DNA from: Actinomycetes bacterium
GTDB taxonomy: Bacteria; Actinomycetota; Acidimicrobiia; Spongiisociales; UBA5794
Assembly (NCBI GenBank): GCA_024275815.1
Contig: JAJRYI010000103.1
Span: 1-5,043 of the forward strand
DNA length: 5,043 nt
Direction of reading: 5' to 3'
Of this stretch, positions 1 through 5,043 are shown one piece after another. The notes under the pieces were generated by a model that saw only the letters and a program-made list of their open reading frames with translations, searched no databases and had not been told where the DNA came from. The stretch's first letter is position 1. Each line of letters starts with the position of its first letter. The position numbers and the translations under genes were made by a program.

Positions 1-597
1 TACTACGACCGGCTGCTCGAGCCGGTGAACGCACCACTGCGGGAAGCAGGCCTCAAGATGCACCCGCCCGAGGATGGCATGACCGTGCTCGACGTCGGCT
101 GTGGCACCGGGGCCCACCTCGAGGCGTACGTCGAAGCCGGTGCGACCGGTACGGGGATCGATGCATCTCCGGCGATGCTCGGCCAAGCAAGGGCCCGCCT
201 CGGTGACCGTGCCGTGCTCATACACGGAGATGCAACCGACTTGCCGTTCGACGACGGTTCGTTCGATCTCATCTTCACGTCGCTGTGCCTGCACGAACTC
301 GAGCCTGAGATCAGGGACAGTGTGCTCGGTGAGATCGTCCGGGTCGTTCATGCCGACGGCCGGATCCTGATCATCGACTACCGCAACGGCTCCCTCCGTC
401 TCAAGGGAAAGGTGTGGCGAACCTTCGCCACCGTTGCCGAGCGGGTCGCAGGTGCCGACCACTATCGGAACTGGCGCACGTTCCTGCACTCTGGCGGAGT
501 CGAAGCAATGCTGCCATCGGGAGCAGCGATCACCAAGAGCAGGATCGTCGCCGGCGGCAACCTCGTCATCTCGCTGATCGAGAAGACGGACACCTGA
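1..597 (+). CDS. class I SAM-dependent methyltransferase, 5' end cut by window edge
   Basis: The reading frame is open from the first base and gives 198 visible residues ending in TGA at 595-597. A GTG at 25 is possible as a start but is unlikely, because the eight codons before it (YYDRLLEP) read as the usual run-in of UbiE/Methyltransf_11-type enzymes, so the true start lies left of the window. The SAM-binding glycine motif VLDVGCGTG is at visible residues 29-37. The acidic residue that usually contacts the ribose is in GIDAS (52-56), and the motif DATDLPFDDGSFDLI (77-91) continues the Rossmann fold. SLCLHEL (95-101) and the strand RILIIDY (121-127) follow. The methyl acceptor cannot be told from sequence; no arsenic-type cysteine pattern is present. 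The gene is convergent with arsR, with 46 bp between the stops and no convincing terminator there. It could be a small-molecule, quinone or lipid methyltransferase; the fold is sure, the substrate unknown. Confidence 0.9.
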   Translation, partial: YYDRLLEPVNAPLREAGLKMHPPEDGMTVLDVGCGTGAHLEAYVEAGATGTGIDASPAMLGQARARLGDRAVLIHGDATDLPFDDGSFDLIFTSLCLHELEPEIRDSVLGEIVRVVHADGRILIIDYRNGSLRLKGKVWRTFATVAERVAGADHYRNWRTFLHSGGVEAMLPSGAAITKSRIVAGGNLVISLIEKTDT

Positions 598-643
598 GGC
601 CAACGTCGAGCGGAGCTTCACCGCACCCGATCCGGACGCCGCT

Positions 644-976
644 CTACGACAGTTCCAGAGCGTCGCGCAACACTGCAACGCGGTCACGGTCGATTCGGAA
701 CCACGCCCACTTACCGCGTTGATCTCTCGTGAGCAGACCCGCATCGGTGAGCTGCGAAAGGTGGTGGCTGACGGTCGGTTGACTGCGGTCGAGTGCCGCC
801 GGAAGATCGCATGCGCACAACTCACCGTCGGGTGCGTTGGCGATGAGGCTCACGATGCGGAGACGGATCGGGTCGGCAAGCAGCTTGAAGGCAGCGGCGA
901 GTTCCACAGCCTCATCGGGGTCGATCGGTTCGATGAGTACCGGCCGGCAACAGGCCTCGATCTTCTTCGTCTTCAT
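644..976 (-). CDS. arsR: ArsR/SmtB-family arsenic-responsive repressor
   Basis: This 110-residue winged-helix protein is expected to be a dimeric repressor that leaves DNA on binding As(III) or Sb(III). The helical N-terminal part contains FKLLADPIRLRIVSLI (30-45), the family's hallmark stretch. The metalloid site ELCACDL (52-58) follows, and the recognition helix region is DRSQPTVSHHLSQL (about 63-76). The wing RGKWAWFRI ends near the C-terminus. Possible As(III) ligands are the CC pair at residues 9-10 and Cys54/Cys56. The E. coli-type third cysteine of ELCVCDLC is proline here; an N-terminal CC plus a cysteine in this helix recalls the Corynebacterium glutamicum ArsR arrangement. I chose the ATG at 976 because a TATGCT -10-like box ends exactly 6 nt before it, suggesting leaderless transcription. 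An in-frame ATG at 994 would add six residues (MLYARI) but overlaps the proposed operator. The gene is divergent from arsM and presumably autoregulated. Confidence 0.93.
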   Translation of the reverse strand: MKTKKIEACCRPVLIEPIDPDEAVELAAAFKLLADPIRLRIVSLIANAPDGELCACDLPAALDRSQPTVSHHLSQLTDAGLLTRDQRGKWAWFRIDRDRVAVLRDALELS

Positions 977-982
977 GATGCG

Positions 983-988
983 AGCATA
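983..988 (-). promoter_or_regulatory. putative -10 box of arsR, leaderless start
   Basis: On the minus strand the hexamer TATGCT (TAnnnT form) is followed by six bases (CGCATC) and then the ATG at 976. This is the geometry of actinobacterial leaderless promoters, where transcription begins at the A of the start codon. No good -35 is seen at the usual distance; that stretch is occupied by the proposed ArsR operator 1. No Shine-Dalgarno sequence precedes this ATG. The assignment is inference from spacing only. Confidence 0.4.
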
Positions 989-992
989 CAAC

Positions 993-1011
993 ATATTGAC
1001 CTACATCGATA
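993..1011. promoter_or_regulatory. putative ArsR operator 1
   Basis: The site ATATTGACCTACATCGAT (993-1010) contains an imperfect dyad: TATTGA at 994-999 and TCGATA at 1006-1011, five of six positions complementary, separated by 6 bp. AT-rich dyads of about this size are typical of ArsR/SmtB operators, and the site lies in the arsR-arsM divergent region. It covers the putative -35 of arsM (TTGACC, 996-1001) and lies just upstream of the putative arsR -10, so a bound dimer could repress both genes. A second, similar site lies 36 bp away. Confidence 0.55.
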
Positions 1012-1024
1012 CGACTGGTAACGT
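996..1024 (+). promoter_or_regulatory. putative arsM promoter
   Basis: A -35-like TTGACC (996-1001) is separated by 17 bp from a TAnnnT-form -10, TAACGT (1019-1024). This predicts a transcript start near 1031 and a leader of about 30 nt that carries the arsM ribosome binding site. The -35 is embedded in operator 1 and the predicted start lies inside operator 2, an arrangement suited to tight repression by ArsR. The -10 matches the E. coli consensus poorly but has the actinobacterial form. Confidence 0.5.
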
Positions 1025-1028
1025 CCTC

Positions 1029-1046
1029 ATATCGACATCTATCTAT
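1029..1046. promoter_or_regulatory. putative ArsR operator 2
   Basis: ATATCGACATCTATCTAT matches operator 1 at 13 of 18 aligned positions in the same orientation, 36 bp downstream. Its left half TATCGA (1030-1035) is the exact complement partner of the right half of operator 1, while its own right half (TCTATC, 1042-1047) matches the dyad less well. It covers the predicted arsM transcription start, ahead of the ribosome binding site. Confidence 0.45.
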
Positions 1047-1048
1047 CT

Positions 1049-1054
1049 GAGGAG
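1049..1054 (+). promoter_or_regulatory. arsM ribosome binding site
   Basis: GAGGAG lies 7 nt before the ATG at 1062. It is the strongest Shine-Dalgarno match near any start in the window. It decides the arsM start, because the frame stays open upstream as far as 837. Confidence 0.8.
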
Positions 1055-1061
1055 AGCGACC

Positions 1062-1835
1062 ATGTCAGACACCGGCACCCGGGACGAGGTACGACAGCGG
1101 TACGCCGAAGCAGCGACGAGCGTCGTGGATGTGGAAGCGTCCACCGAGGATGGCTGCTGCAGCACCTCGGACGCCGCTGCGTTCGACACGGCAGACTCCG
1201 GCAACTTCGGTACGTGGCTCTACGAGGCTGGCGAGCTCGCCACAATCCCCGACGGCGCGGCACTCGCAGCGCTCGGCTGCGGGAACCCGACCGCCGTGGC
1301 GGATCTGCATCCGGGTGAGACGGTCCTCGACCTGGGTTCGGGTGCAGGCATCGACGTGCTCCTGTCTGCCCGCCGTGTCGGCCCGGACGGGTTCGTGTAT
1401 GGGATCGACATGACCGATGAGATGCTCACGCTCGCCCGCAGGCATCAGGAGGAAGCCGGCGCCACGAACGTCGAGTTCCGCAAGGGTGTCATAGAGGACA
1501 TCCCCCTCGACGACGGGTCCATCGACGTGGTCATCTCGAACTGTGTCGTCAACCTGTCCGACAACAAGCCCTCGGTCCTCTCCGAGATGTTCCGGGTGCT
1601 GCGTCGCGGCGGCCGAATCGGGATCGCCGACGTCGTCGCCGACGACGACTTGTCTGAGGCGGATCGCCTCGAGCGCGGCAGCTGGGTGGGGTGCATCGCC
1701 GGTGCCCTCACGTTCAGCGAGTATCGCACGGGACTCGAGACCGCCGGCTTCACGAACATCACGATCGAGTCGACACACACCGTGGCCGACGGTATGCACT
1801 CCGCCATCATCAAAGCCAGCAAACCCCCGCACTGA
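1062..1835 (+). CDS. arsM: arsenite S-adenosylmethionine methyltransferase
   Basis: ArsM transfers methyl groups from SAM to As(III), giving methyl-, dimethyl- and partly volatile trimethyl-arsenicals in the cytoplasm. The 257-residue product carries the SAM motif VLDLGSGAGID (88-98), the acidic strand end GIDMTDEM (114-121), and the ArsM signature VVISNCVVNLSDNK (156-169). All cysteines expected of the family are visible: Cys32/Cys33 (N-terminal CC), Cys73 in GCGNP, Cys161 in SNCVVNL and Cys211 in VGCIAGA. The 50-residue spacing of the last two equals that of Cys174 and Cys224 in the Cyanidioschyzon ArsM. The length is on the short side, as in many prokaryotic forms lacking a long C-terminal extension. 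The ATG at 1062 has a strong ribosome binding site; the upstream in-frame extension crosses the promoter and is not coding. Divergence from arsR and the twin operators suggest arsenite induction. Identification is firm. Confidence 0.96.
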   Translation: MSDTGTRDEVRQRYAEAATSVVDVEASTEDGCCSTSDAAAFDTADSGNFGTWLYEAGELATIPDGAALAALGCGNPTAVADLHPGETVLDLGSGAGIDVLLSARRVGPDGFVYGIDMTDEMLTLARRHQEEAGATNVEFRKGVIEDIPLDDGSIDVVISNCVVNLSDNKPSVLSEMFRVLRRGGRIGIADVVADDDLSEADRLERGSWVGCIAGALTFSEYRTGLETAGFTNITIESTHTVADGMHSAIIKASKPPH

Positions 1836-1888
1836 GGCGTCTGGCGTCCAGAACCGCAATATGTTGCGGTTCTGGACGCCAGACGCCT
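1835..1888. terminator. perfect 25-bp hairpin, bidirectional terminator between arsM and hydrolase
   Basis: Arm 1835-1859 is exactly complementary to arm 1864-1888, with the four-base loop TATG (1860-1863). The stem begins on the last base of the arsM stop codon and ends 4 bp before the stop codon of the opposing hydrolase gene. There is no T-tract on either side, so it would be a U-less terminator of the kind reported in high-GC actinobacteria. Each arm also holds its own small dyad (TCTGG-3-CCAGA at 1840-1852 and 1871-1883). Its position between convergent genes makes a shared terminator the simplest reading; a dispersed repeat is the alternative. Confidence 0.75.
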
Positions 1889-1892
1889 GTGG

Positions 1893-2711
1893 TCAGGGGA
1901 GGGTGGTGAGGAACCTGGCCACCTCGGTGGTGACTTCGGTGCCGACGGTCAAGGTCGCGTCGTTGTGGTCGGCGTCGGCGATCTCGACGAAGTGTTTCGG
2001 GCCGGGTGCAGCGTCGAAGATCGCCCGACTCTGGGCGATCGGGATGATCGTGTCCCGGGATCCTGCGATCACGAGGGTGGGGACGTCGATGGCTGCTATC
2101 CGATCGATGCTGGGGTAGCGATCTCGCAGCAACAACCGGGTCGGGAGATACGGATAGTGCACCGCAGCGACATCGGGGAGTGATGTGAACGGTGACCGCA
2201 GGATCAGGCCGGCGGGCGGGAGTTCGCCGGCCAGTGCGATCGCCACAGCTGCTCCAAGCGACTCACCGAAGTAGACGAGTCGGTCGGAGTCGACGCCGGG
2301 AAGGGACGACAGATACACGATCGCCGCACGGGCATCCTCGAGGAGGCCTGCCTCGGATGGGCTCCCGGGGTTCCCCCCGTACCCGCGATAATCCACCAGG
2401 AGCACGCTGTAACCCGTAGCGACTATCCGCTCGGCGATCGGGACACGATCGGCCCGGTTGCCACCGTTGCCGTGGAACATGACGACCACCCCGCCATCGG
2501 AACCGGCAGACGCTGGAACCATCCACGCCGAGAGCGTGAGCCCGTCTCGCGTCGGGAACGACACCTCCTCGATCGTCTCTGAGACGAGACCGACCGGGGG
2601 AACCGCCTGCGTTGGGAAGTAGATGAGCTTGCGTTGGGCGGTCCACAGCATCACGACGGCCGCTCCGGCCACAGCTGCTGCAACGGCGACACCGGTCACG
2701 ACCCGGCGCAT
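1893..2711 (-). CDS. membrane-anchored alpha/beta hydrolase, BEM46/YfhR/ABHD13-like
   Basis: This is a probable serine hydrolase of 272 residues. A single hydrophobic segment follows two arginines at the N-terminus (residues about 4-23, MRRVVTGVAVAAAVAG...), giving a signal anchor with the catalytic domain probably outside the membrane. It is followed by QRKLIYFPTQ (26-35), typical of this family. The oxyanion loop is FHGNGGN (79-85) and the DYRGYGGNPGSPSE block (107-120) is a family hallmark. The nucleophile elbow is GESLG with Ser151. The acid is probably Asp220 in GSRDTIIP, and the histidine is His249 in DADHND, so the triad is complete. The substrate is unknown for most of this family. 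The start is uncertain: the frame is open to 2858, and ATGs at 2753 and 2858 are possible, but none has a Shine-Dalgarno sequence. I chose 2711 because the anchor then begins directly, and 2858 would overlap the divergent gene. Confidence 0.88.
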   Translation of the reverse strand: MRRVVTGVAVAAAVAGAAVVMLWTAQRKLIYFPTQAVPPVGLVSETIEEVSFPTRDGLTLSAWMVPASAGSDGGVVVMFHGNGGNRADRVPIAERIVATGYSVLLVDYRGYGGNPGSPSEAGLLEDARAAIVYLSSLPGVDSDRLVYFGESLGAAVAIALAGELPPAGLILRSPFTSLPDVAAVHYPYLPTRLLLRDRYPSIDRIAAIDVPTLVIAGSRDTIIPIAQSRAIFDAAPGPKHFVEIADADHNDATLTVGTEVTTEVARFLTTLP

Positions 2712-2790
2712 CGGACACGGCCGAACGAGATCGTCCCTGAGGCGTAGATACATCCCATGGAGCAAGGATGACACGTCGCGTCCTCGACGC

Positions 2791-2835
2791 CAACACGCCG
2801 ACCCAACCCCGCTACCTTGGCGACACGCCGACCCA
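2791..2835 (+). promoter_or_regulatory. direct repeat flanking a -10-like box upstream of the VOC gene
   Basis: Two copies of CrACACGCCGACCCA lie at 2791-2805 and 2821-2835, identical but for one base and exactly 30 bp apart. Between them is TACCTT (2813-2818), of TAnnnT form, which would start transcription near 2825 and give a leader of roughly 20 nt for the gene at 2848. No clear -35 is present; the first repeat copy lies where it would be. The remainder of the 136-bp divergent region (2712-2847) shows no recognisable minus-strand promoter for the hydrolase. Confidence 0.4.
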
Positions 2836-2838
2836 TGC

Positions 2839-2842
2839 GAGG
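2839..2842 (+). promoter_or_regulatory. ribosome binding site of the VOC gene
   Basis: GAGG lies 5 nt before the ATG at 2848. It supports this start over the in-frame open stretch that reaches back to 2623, which lies within the opposing hydrolase gene. Confidence 0.6.
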
Positions 2843-2847
2843 CAGCC

Positions 2848-3474
2848 ATGTTGTCCATCGTCGATCATCTCGTCTACGCCACACCGGACCTCGATGCGGG
2901 CATCGCAGCCATCGAACGACTGCTCGGCCTCCCGGTCGTCCCCGGAGGCAGACACGAGGACTGGGAGACACGCAACGCCCTCGTCTCGCTCGGTGAAGCC
3001 ACTTACCTAGAGATCATCGGCCCCGACCATGAGGCAACGATCGACGGACCACCGACCCTGTTCGGTATCGACGAACTCGACGAGCCCCGCCTCGTCACCT
3101 GGGCGGCGAAAGGGCACGCCCTGGTGGAACTCGCTGGATCGGCGAAGAGCCTGGGAGTCGATCTCGGGCCCGTGTCGGAGGGAGGTCGGACACTGCCCGA
3201 TGGAACGAAGCTGGTCTGGCAGCTGACCGACCCGTACGCAGATCGTCTTGGCGGTGTCGTTCCGTTCCTCATCGACTGGGGTGAGAGCCTGCACCCTGCT
3301 GCAGCACTTCCCCACGCGTGTGAACTCGTCGGACTGGTGATCGGTCATCCCGATGCTCGCGGCGCCGAAGCCGCCCTGGAAGCGATCGGTGTCCCCATGA
3401 GTGTTGCCACCGCAGAGAGGGCATCGATCTCGGCGACCATCCGGACCCCGACGGGCACGATCGAGCTGTCCTGA
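2848..3474 (+). CDS. glyoxalase-like VOC-superfamily protein
   Basis: The 208-residue protein opens with IVDHLVYATPDLDAGIAAIE (4-23), the standard first strand and helix of a vicinal-oxygen-chelate module. The first half continues with PGGRHEDWETRNALVSLG (32-49) and YLEIIGPD (53-60), where His7 and Glu55 are candidate metal ligands. The conserved pieces GVDLGP (103-108), VPFLIDWG (138-145) and HP (149-150) follow. This set matches the Glyoxalase_3-like domain (the PF13468 type), in which a second, more diverged module fills the C-terminal half, here ending in TPTGTIEL (200-207). Members are largely uncharacterised; they may be metal-dependent isomerases, lyases or binding proteins, so no reaction is proposed. 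The start is supported by a GAGG site. The stop is only 9 bp from that of the convergent acyl-CoA synthetase-like gene, with no convincing terminator. Nothing links it to the arsenic genes. Confidence 0.85.
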   Translation: MLSIVDHLVYATPDLDAGIAAIERLLGLPVVPGGRHEDWETRNALVSLGEATYLEIIGPDHEATIDGPPTLFGIDELDEPRLVTWAAKGHALVELAGSAKSLGVDLGPVSEGGRTLPDGTKLVWQLTDPYADRLGGVVPFLIDWGESLHPAAALPHACELVGLVIGHPDARGAEAALEAIGVPMSVATAERASISATIRTPTGTIELS

Positions 3475-3483
3475 TCCTCCGCC

Positions 3484-5043
3484 TCAACGGTAGAGAGCTG
3501 CGATCTCGTCCGAGAAGTGGTCGACGACGACGGACCGATCGATGGCTCCCGACGCTGTTCGCTCCCCACGTTCGACAGACAAGGGTCGGGGAAGCAACCC
3601 GACCCTCCTGATCTGCTCTGCCCTGGCGAACCGCTGGTTGACGGTCTTGACGACACGACGGGCGTGAGCGAGTCCTGCATCGGAGTCGCCGGCGAGTTCT
3701 CCACCGATGGCCACGAGCATGCCGAGCTGGTCGTAGCCGTCGCCGACGACGACGGCGTCGACGATCTGTGGATCCTCTTCGAGCAGTGGCTCGATCGCTG
3801 CGGGGTCGACGTTCTTACCCCCAGCTGTGATGACGATGTCCTTCTTCCGCCCGGTGATGGTCAGAAACCCCTCGTCGTCGAACGAACCGAGGTCACCCGT
3901 GTGCAGCCAACCGTCGCGCAGGGCAGCGCGGGTAGCATCGACATCGTCGAGGTATCTCGAGAACACGCTGCGGCCCCGGATGAGGATCTCACCGTCATCG
4001 ACGAGCGAGATCTCGACACCGGGCATTGGATGGCCCACCGTGCCGAACCGGGTTGCCCCCTCCCTCGTGACGACCGAGGGTCCGGTGGCTTCAGATAGCC
4101 CGTAGACCTCCCTGATCACGATGTCGATACCTGAGAAGTAGTCGAGCATCTCGGGATCTGCCGATACCGCCCCGCAGAACGCGAGACGCGAGTTGGAGAA
4201 CCCCATGATCTCCTTGACCCGGTCTGAGAACATGCGCCGTGCAAGAGCTGCAGCGGCTCGACCGTACAGAGAACGCCGTGCACCGGCGTTGCGCGCTGCG
4301 ATGTCTGAACGGTTCGCTCGCTGGGCCCACCGCGCCACACGACGTTCGATCCCCTCGAGCGAGTCGATCTGTTTGCGGATACTACGTTCGAACCCTGCCC
4401 ACACGAGGGGAACACCGAAGAAGATGGACGGCTGGATATCGGGCAGGTCGTTGCGCACCCGGCCGAGGGACTGGGCGAACGCCACCGGGTACCCGACATG
4501 GGCAGGAGCGAGGATCGTGAAGATCTGCTCGGCGATGTGTGACAGCGGTAGGTACGAGAGAGCGGAATCGTCGGCGGTGACGTCGAAGAGCTCGACCGAT
4601 GAGTGGCCCGCGAACACGAGGTTGTCGTGACTCAGCACGACTCCAGCCGGCGCACCGAACCCTGCGGCGGTGAAGATCATCGCACCGTCGTCCTCCGGGC
4701 GGATCGCGGCGAGTCGTTCGTCGACCGCCTCCCCGCCGATCCCGTCACCGCGTTGGAGGAACACCTCCAAGGGAACGACATCCCCGGGCGCGTCATCGAC
4801 ACCGATGACCAGGTCGAGGTTCGGATGCCCGGCGGAAGCGACCGTCGCGGCGTGCCCGGCGGTCTGGACGAGGACGACTCGGGCCTGTGCGCGCTCGAGG
4901 AGGTCCGCGATCTCGTGGTCGGAGCTGGCGTAGTAGATCCCGACGGGGACCGCACCGATCGCCATCGCAGCGACGTCGAAGATCACCCACTCGGGTGTGT
5001 TGTACGACAGGATCGCGACGCGGTCTCCCACCTCGATACCTGA
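3484..5043 (-). CDS. long-chain acyl-CoA synthetase-like AMP-binding protein with altered catalytic lysines; 5' end cut
   Basis: The frame runs open off the right edge (SGIEVGDRVAIL), so the GTG at 5031 is an internal valine. There are 519 visible residues; family members are usually about 600. The order fits FadD15-type long-chain acyl-CoA ligases, which adenylate a fatty acid and load it on CoA. YLPLSHIAEQ is at 164-173, FFGVPLVWAGFE at 208-219, YGLSEATG at 314-321, HTGDLG at 381-386, GRKKDIVITAGGKN at 398-411, and the C-terminal FARAEQI starts at 472. Unusually, the P-loop (normally TSGTTGxPKG) reads TAAGFGAPAG (125-134), losing the Ser/Thr residues and the lysine. The C-terminal A10 lysine (normally in a LTPTxK context) is also Ala (residue 500). 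The frame is otherwise intact, arguing against a decaying pseudogene. It may be a pseudoenzyme or a ligase with altered chemistry. It converges on the VOC gene. Confidence 0.9.
   Translation of the reverse strand, partial: SGIEVGDRVAILSYNTPEWVIFDVAAMAIGAVPVGIYYASSDHEIADLLERAQARVVLVQTAGHAATVASAGHPNLDLVIGVDDAPGDVVPLEVFLQRGDGIGGEAVDERLAAIRPEDDGAMIFTAAGFGAPAGVVLSHDNLVFAGHSSVELFDVTADDSALSYLPLSHIAEQIFTILAPAHVGYPVAFAQSLGRVRNDLPDIQPSIFFGVPLVWAGFERSIRKQIDSLEGIERRVARWAQRANRSDIAARNAGARRSLYGRAAAALARRMFSDRVKEIMGFSNSRLAFCGAVSADPEMLDYFSGIDIVIREVYGLSEATGPSVVTREGATRFGTVGHPMPGVEISLVDDGEILIRGRSVFSRYLDDVDATRAALRDGWLHTGDLGSFDDEGFLTITGRKKDIVITAGGKNVDPAAIEPLLEEDPQIVDAVVVGDGYDQLGMLVAIGGELAGDSDAGLAHARRVVKTVNQRFARAEQIRRVGLLPRPLSVERGERTASGAIDRSVVVDHFSDEIAALYR

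Noticed and set aside
608..644. GAGCGG/CCGCTC inverted repeat between the first methyltransferase gene and arsR as a terminator
   Set aside because: There are only 6 bp with a loop of about 25 nt and no U-tract; not distinguishable from chance at this GC content.
837..1061. In-frame upstream extension of arsM to an ATG at 837
   Set aside because: It would run through the opposite arsR gene and the promoter and operators; the ATG at 1062 has a strong GAGGAG site and begins at the usual ArsM N-terminus.
1065..1859. Long minus-strand open frame (264 codons) opposite arsM
   Set aside because: It is antisense to a gene with full ArsM motifs, has no recognisable domain, and is the kind of shadow expected in GC-rich DNA.
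2712..2858. N-terminal extension of the hydrolase to the ATG at 2858
   Set aside because: It would overlap the start of the divergent VOC gene, adds no domain, and puts about 50 residues before a normal signal anchor. A start at 2753 cannot be fully excluded.
3459..3505. Bulged inverted repeat across the VOC/acyl-CoA synthetase convergent junction as a terminator
   Set aside because: There are nine paired bases with a bulge and a 28-nt loop, lying mostly in coding sequence; too weak to call.
3736..3770. GTCG/CGAC-rich palindromic tract
   Set aside because: It is explained by codons for VVVGDGYD in a GC-rich gene; no periodic structure extends beyond it.
3517..4098. Plus-strand open frame (193 codons) inside the acyl-CoA synthetase-like gene
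   Set aside because: It lies opposite conserved motifs of the AMP-binding protein, has low-complexity composition and no ribosome binding site.
1..5043. Visibly frequent GATC/CGATC tetramers over the window
   Set aside because: They arise largely from ATC and GAT codons next to G or C third positions; without a genome-wide count there is no reason to infer a special signal.

Overview
The window looks like chromosomal DNA from a high-GC actinobacterium. The signs are GC-rich third codon positions, actinobacterial promoter forms (TAnnnT -10 boxes, one plausibly leaderless start), a U-tract-less hairpin terminator, and proteins that resemble actinobacterial relatives. Acidimicrobiia would fit, but that is an impression from the protein style, not a tested placement. 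There is no mobile element, tRNA, rRNA or CRISPR array. Genes fill almost the whole window, in alternating orientation.

Layout. Positions 1-597 (+) hold the 3' part of a class I SAM-dependent methyltransferase gene cut by the left edge. It converges on arsR (644-976, -), an ArsR/SmtB-type repressor with arsenic-type cysteines. arsR diverges from arsM (1062-1835, +), an arsenite methyltransferase with the full expected cysteine set. The intervening ~85 bp carries two similar 18-bp ArsR-like operator sites, an arsM promoter and a strong arsM ribosome binding site. arsM then converges on an alpha/beta hydrolase of the BEM46/YfhR/ABHD13 type (1893-2711, -). The 57-bp gap between them is almost entirely one perfect 25-bp-stem hairpin. 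The hydrolase diverges from a glyoxalase-like (VOC superfamily) protein gene (2848-3474, +), across a region holding a -10-like box flanked by a 15-bp direct repeat. That gene converges, with only 9 bp between stops, on a long-chain acyl-CoA synthetase-like gene (3484-5043, -) whose 5' end lies beyond the right edge.

How the parts work together. The only clear functional unit is arsR-arsM. Arsenite should release ArsR from the twin operators and allow ArsM to methylate As(III) to methylated, partly volatile species. No arsenite efflux pump (arsB/acr3) or arsenate reductase (arsC) is visible beside it, so this is a methylation-only local module. The other genes are separate transcription units with no evident link to arsenic.

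The most unusual point is the acyl-CoA synthetase-like protein. Its AMP-binding P-loop is degenerate, and both lysines expected in the adenylation chemistry (P-loop and C-terminal A10 motif) read as alanine, although the other core motifs are intact. I did not find evidence for an entirely new multi-gene system in this window.
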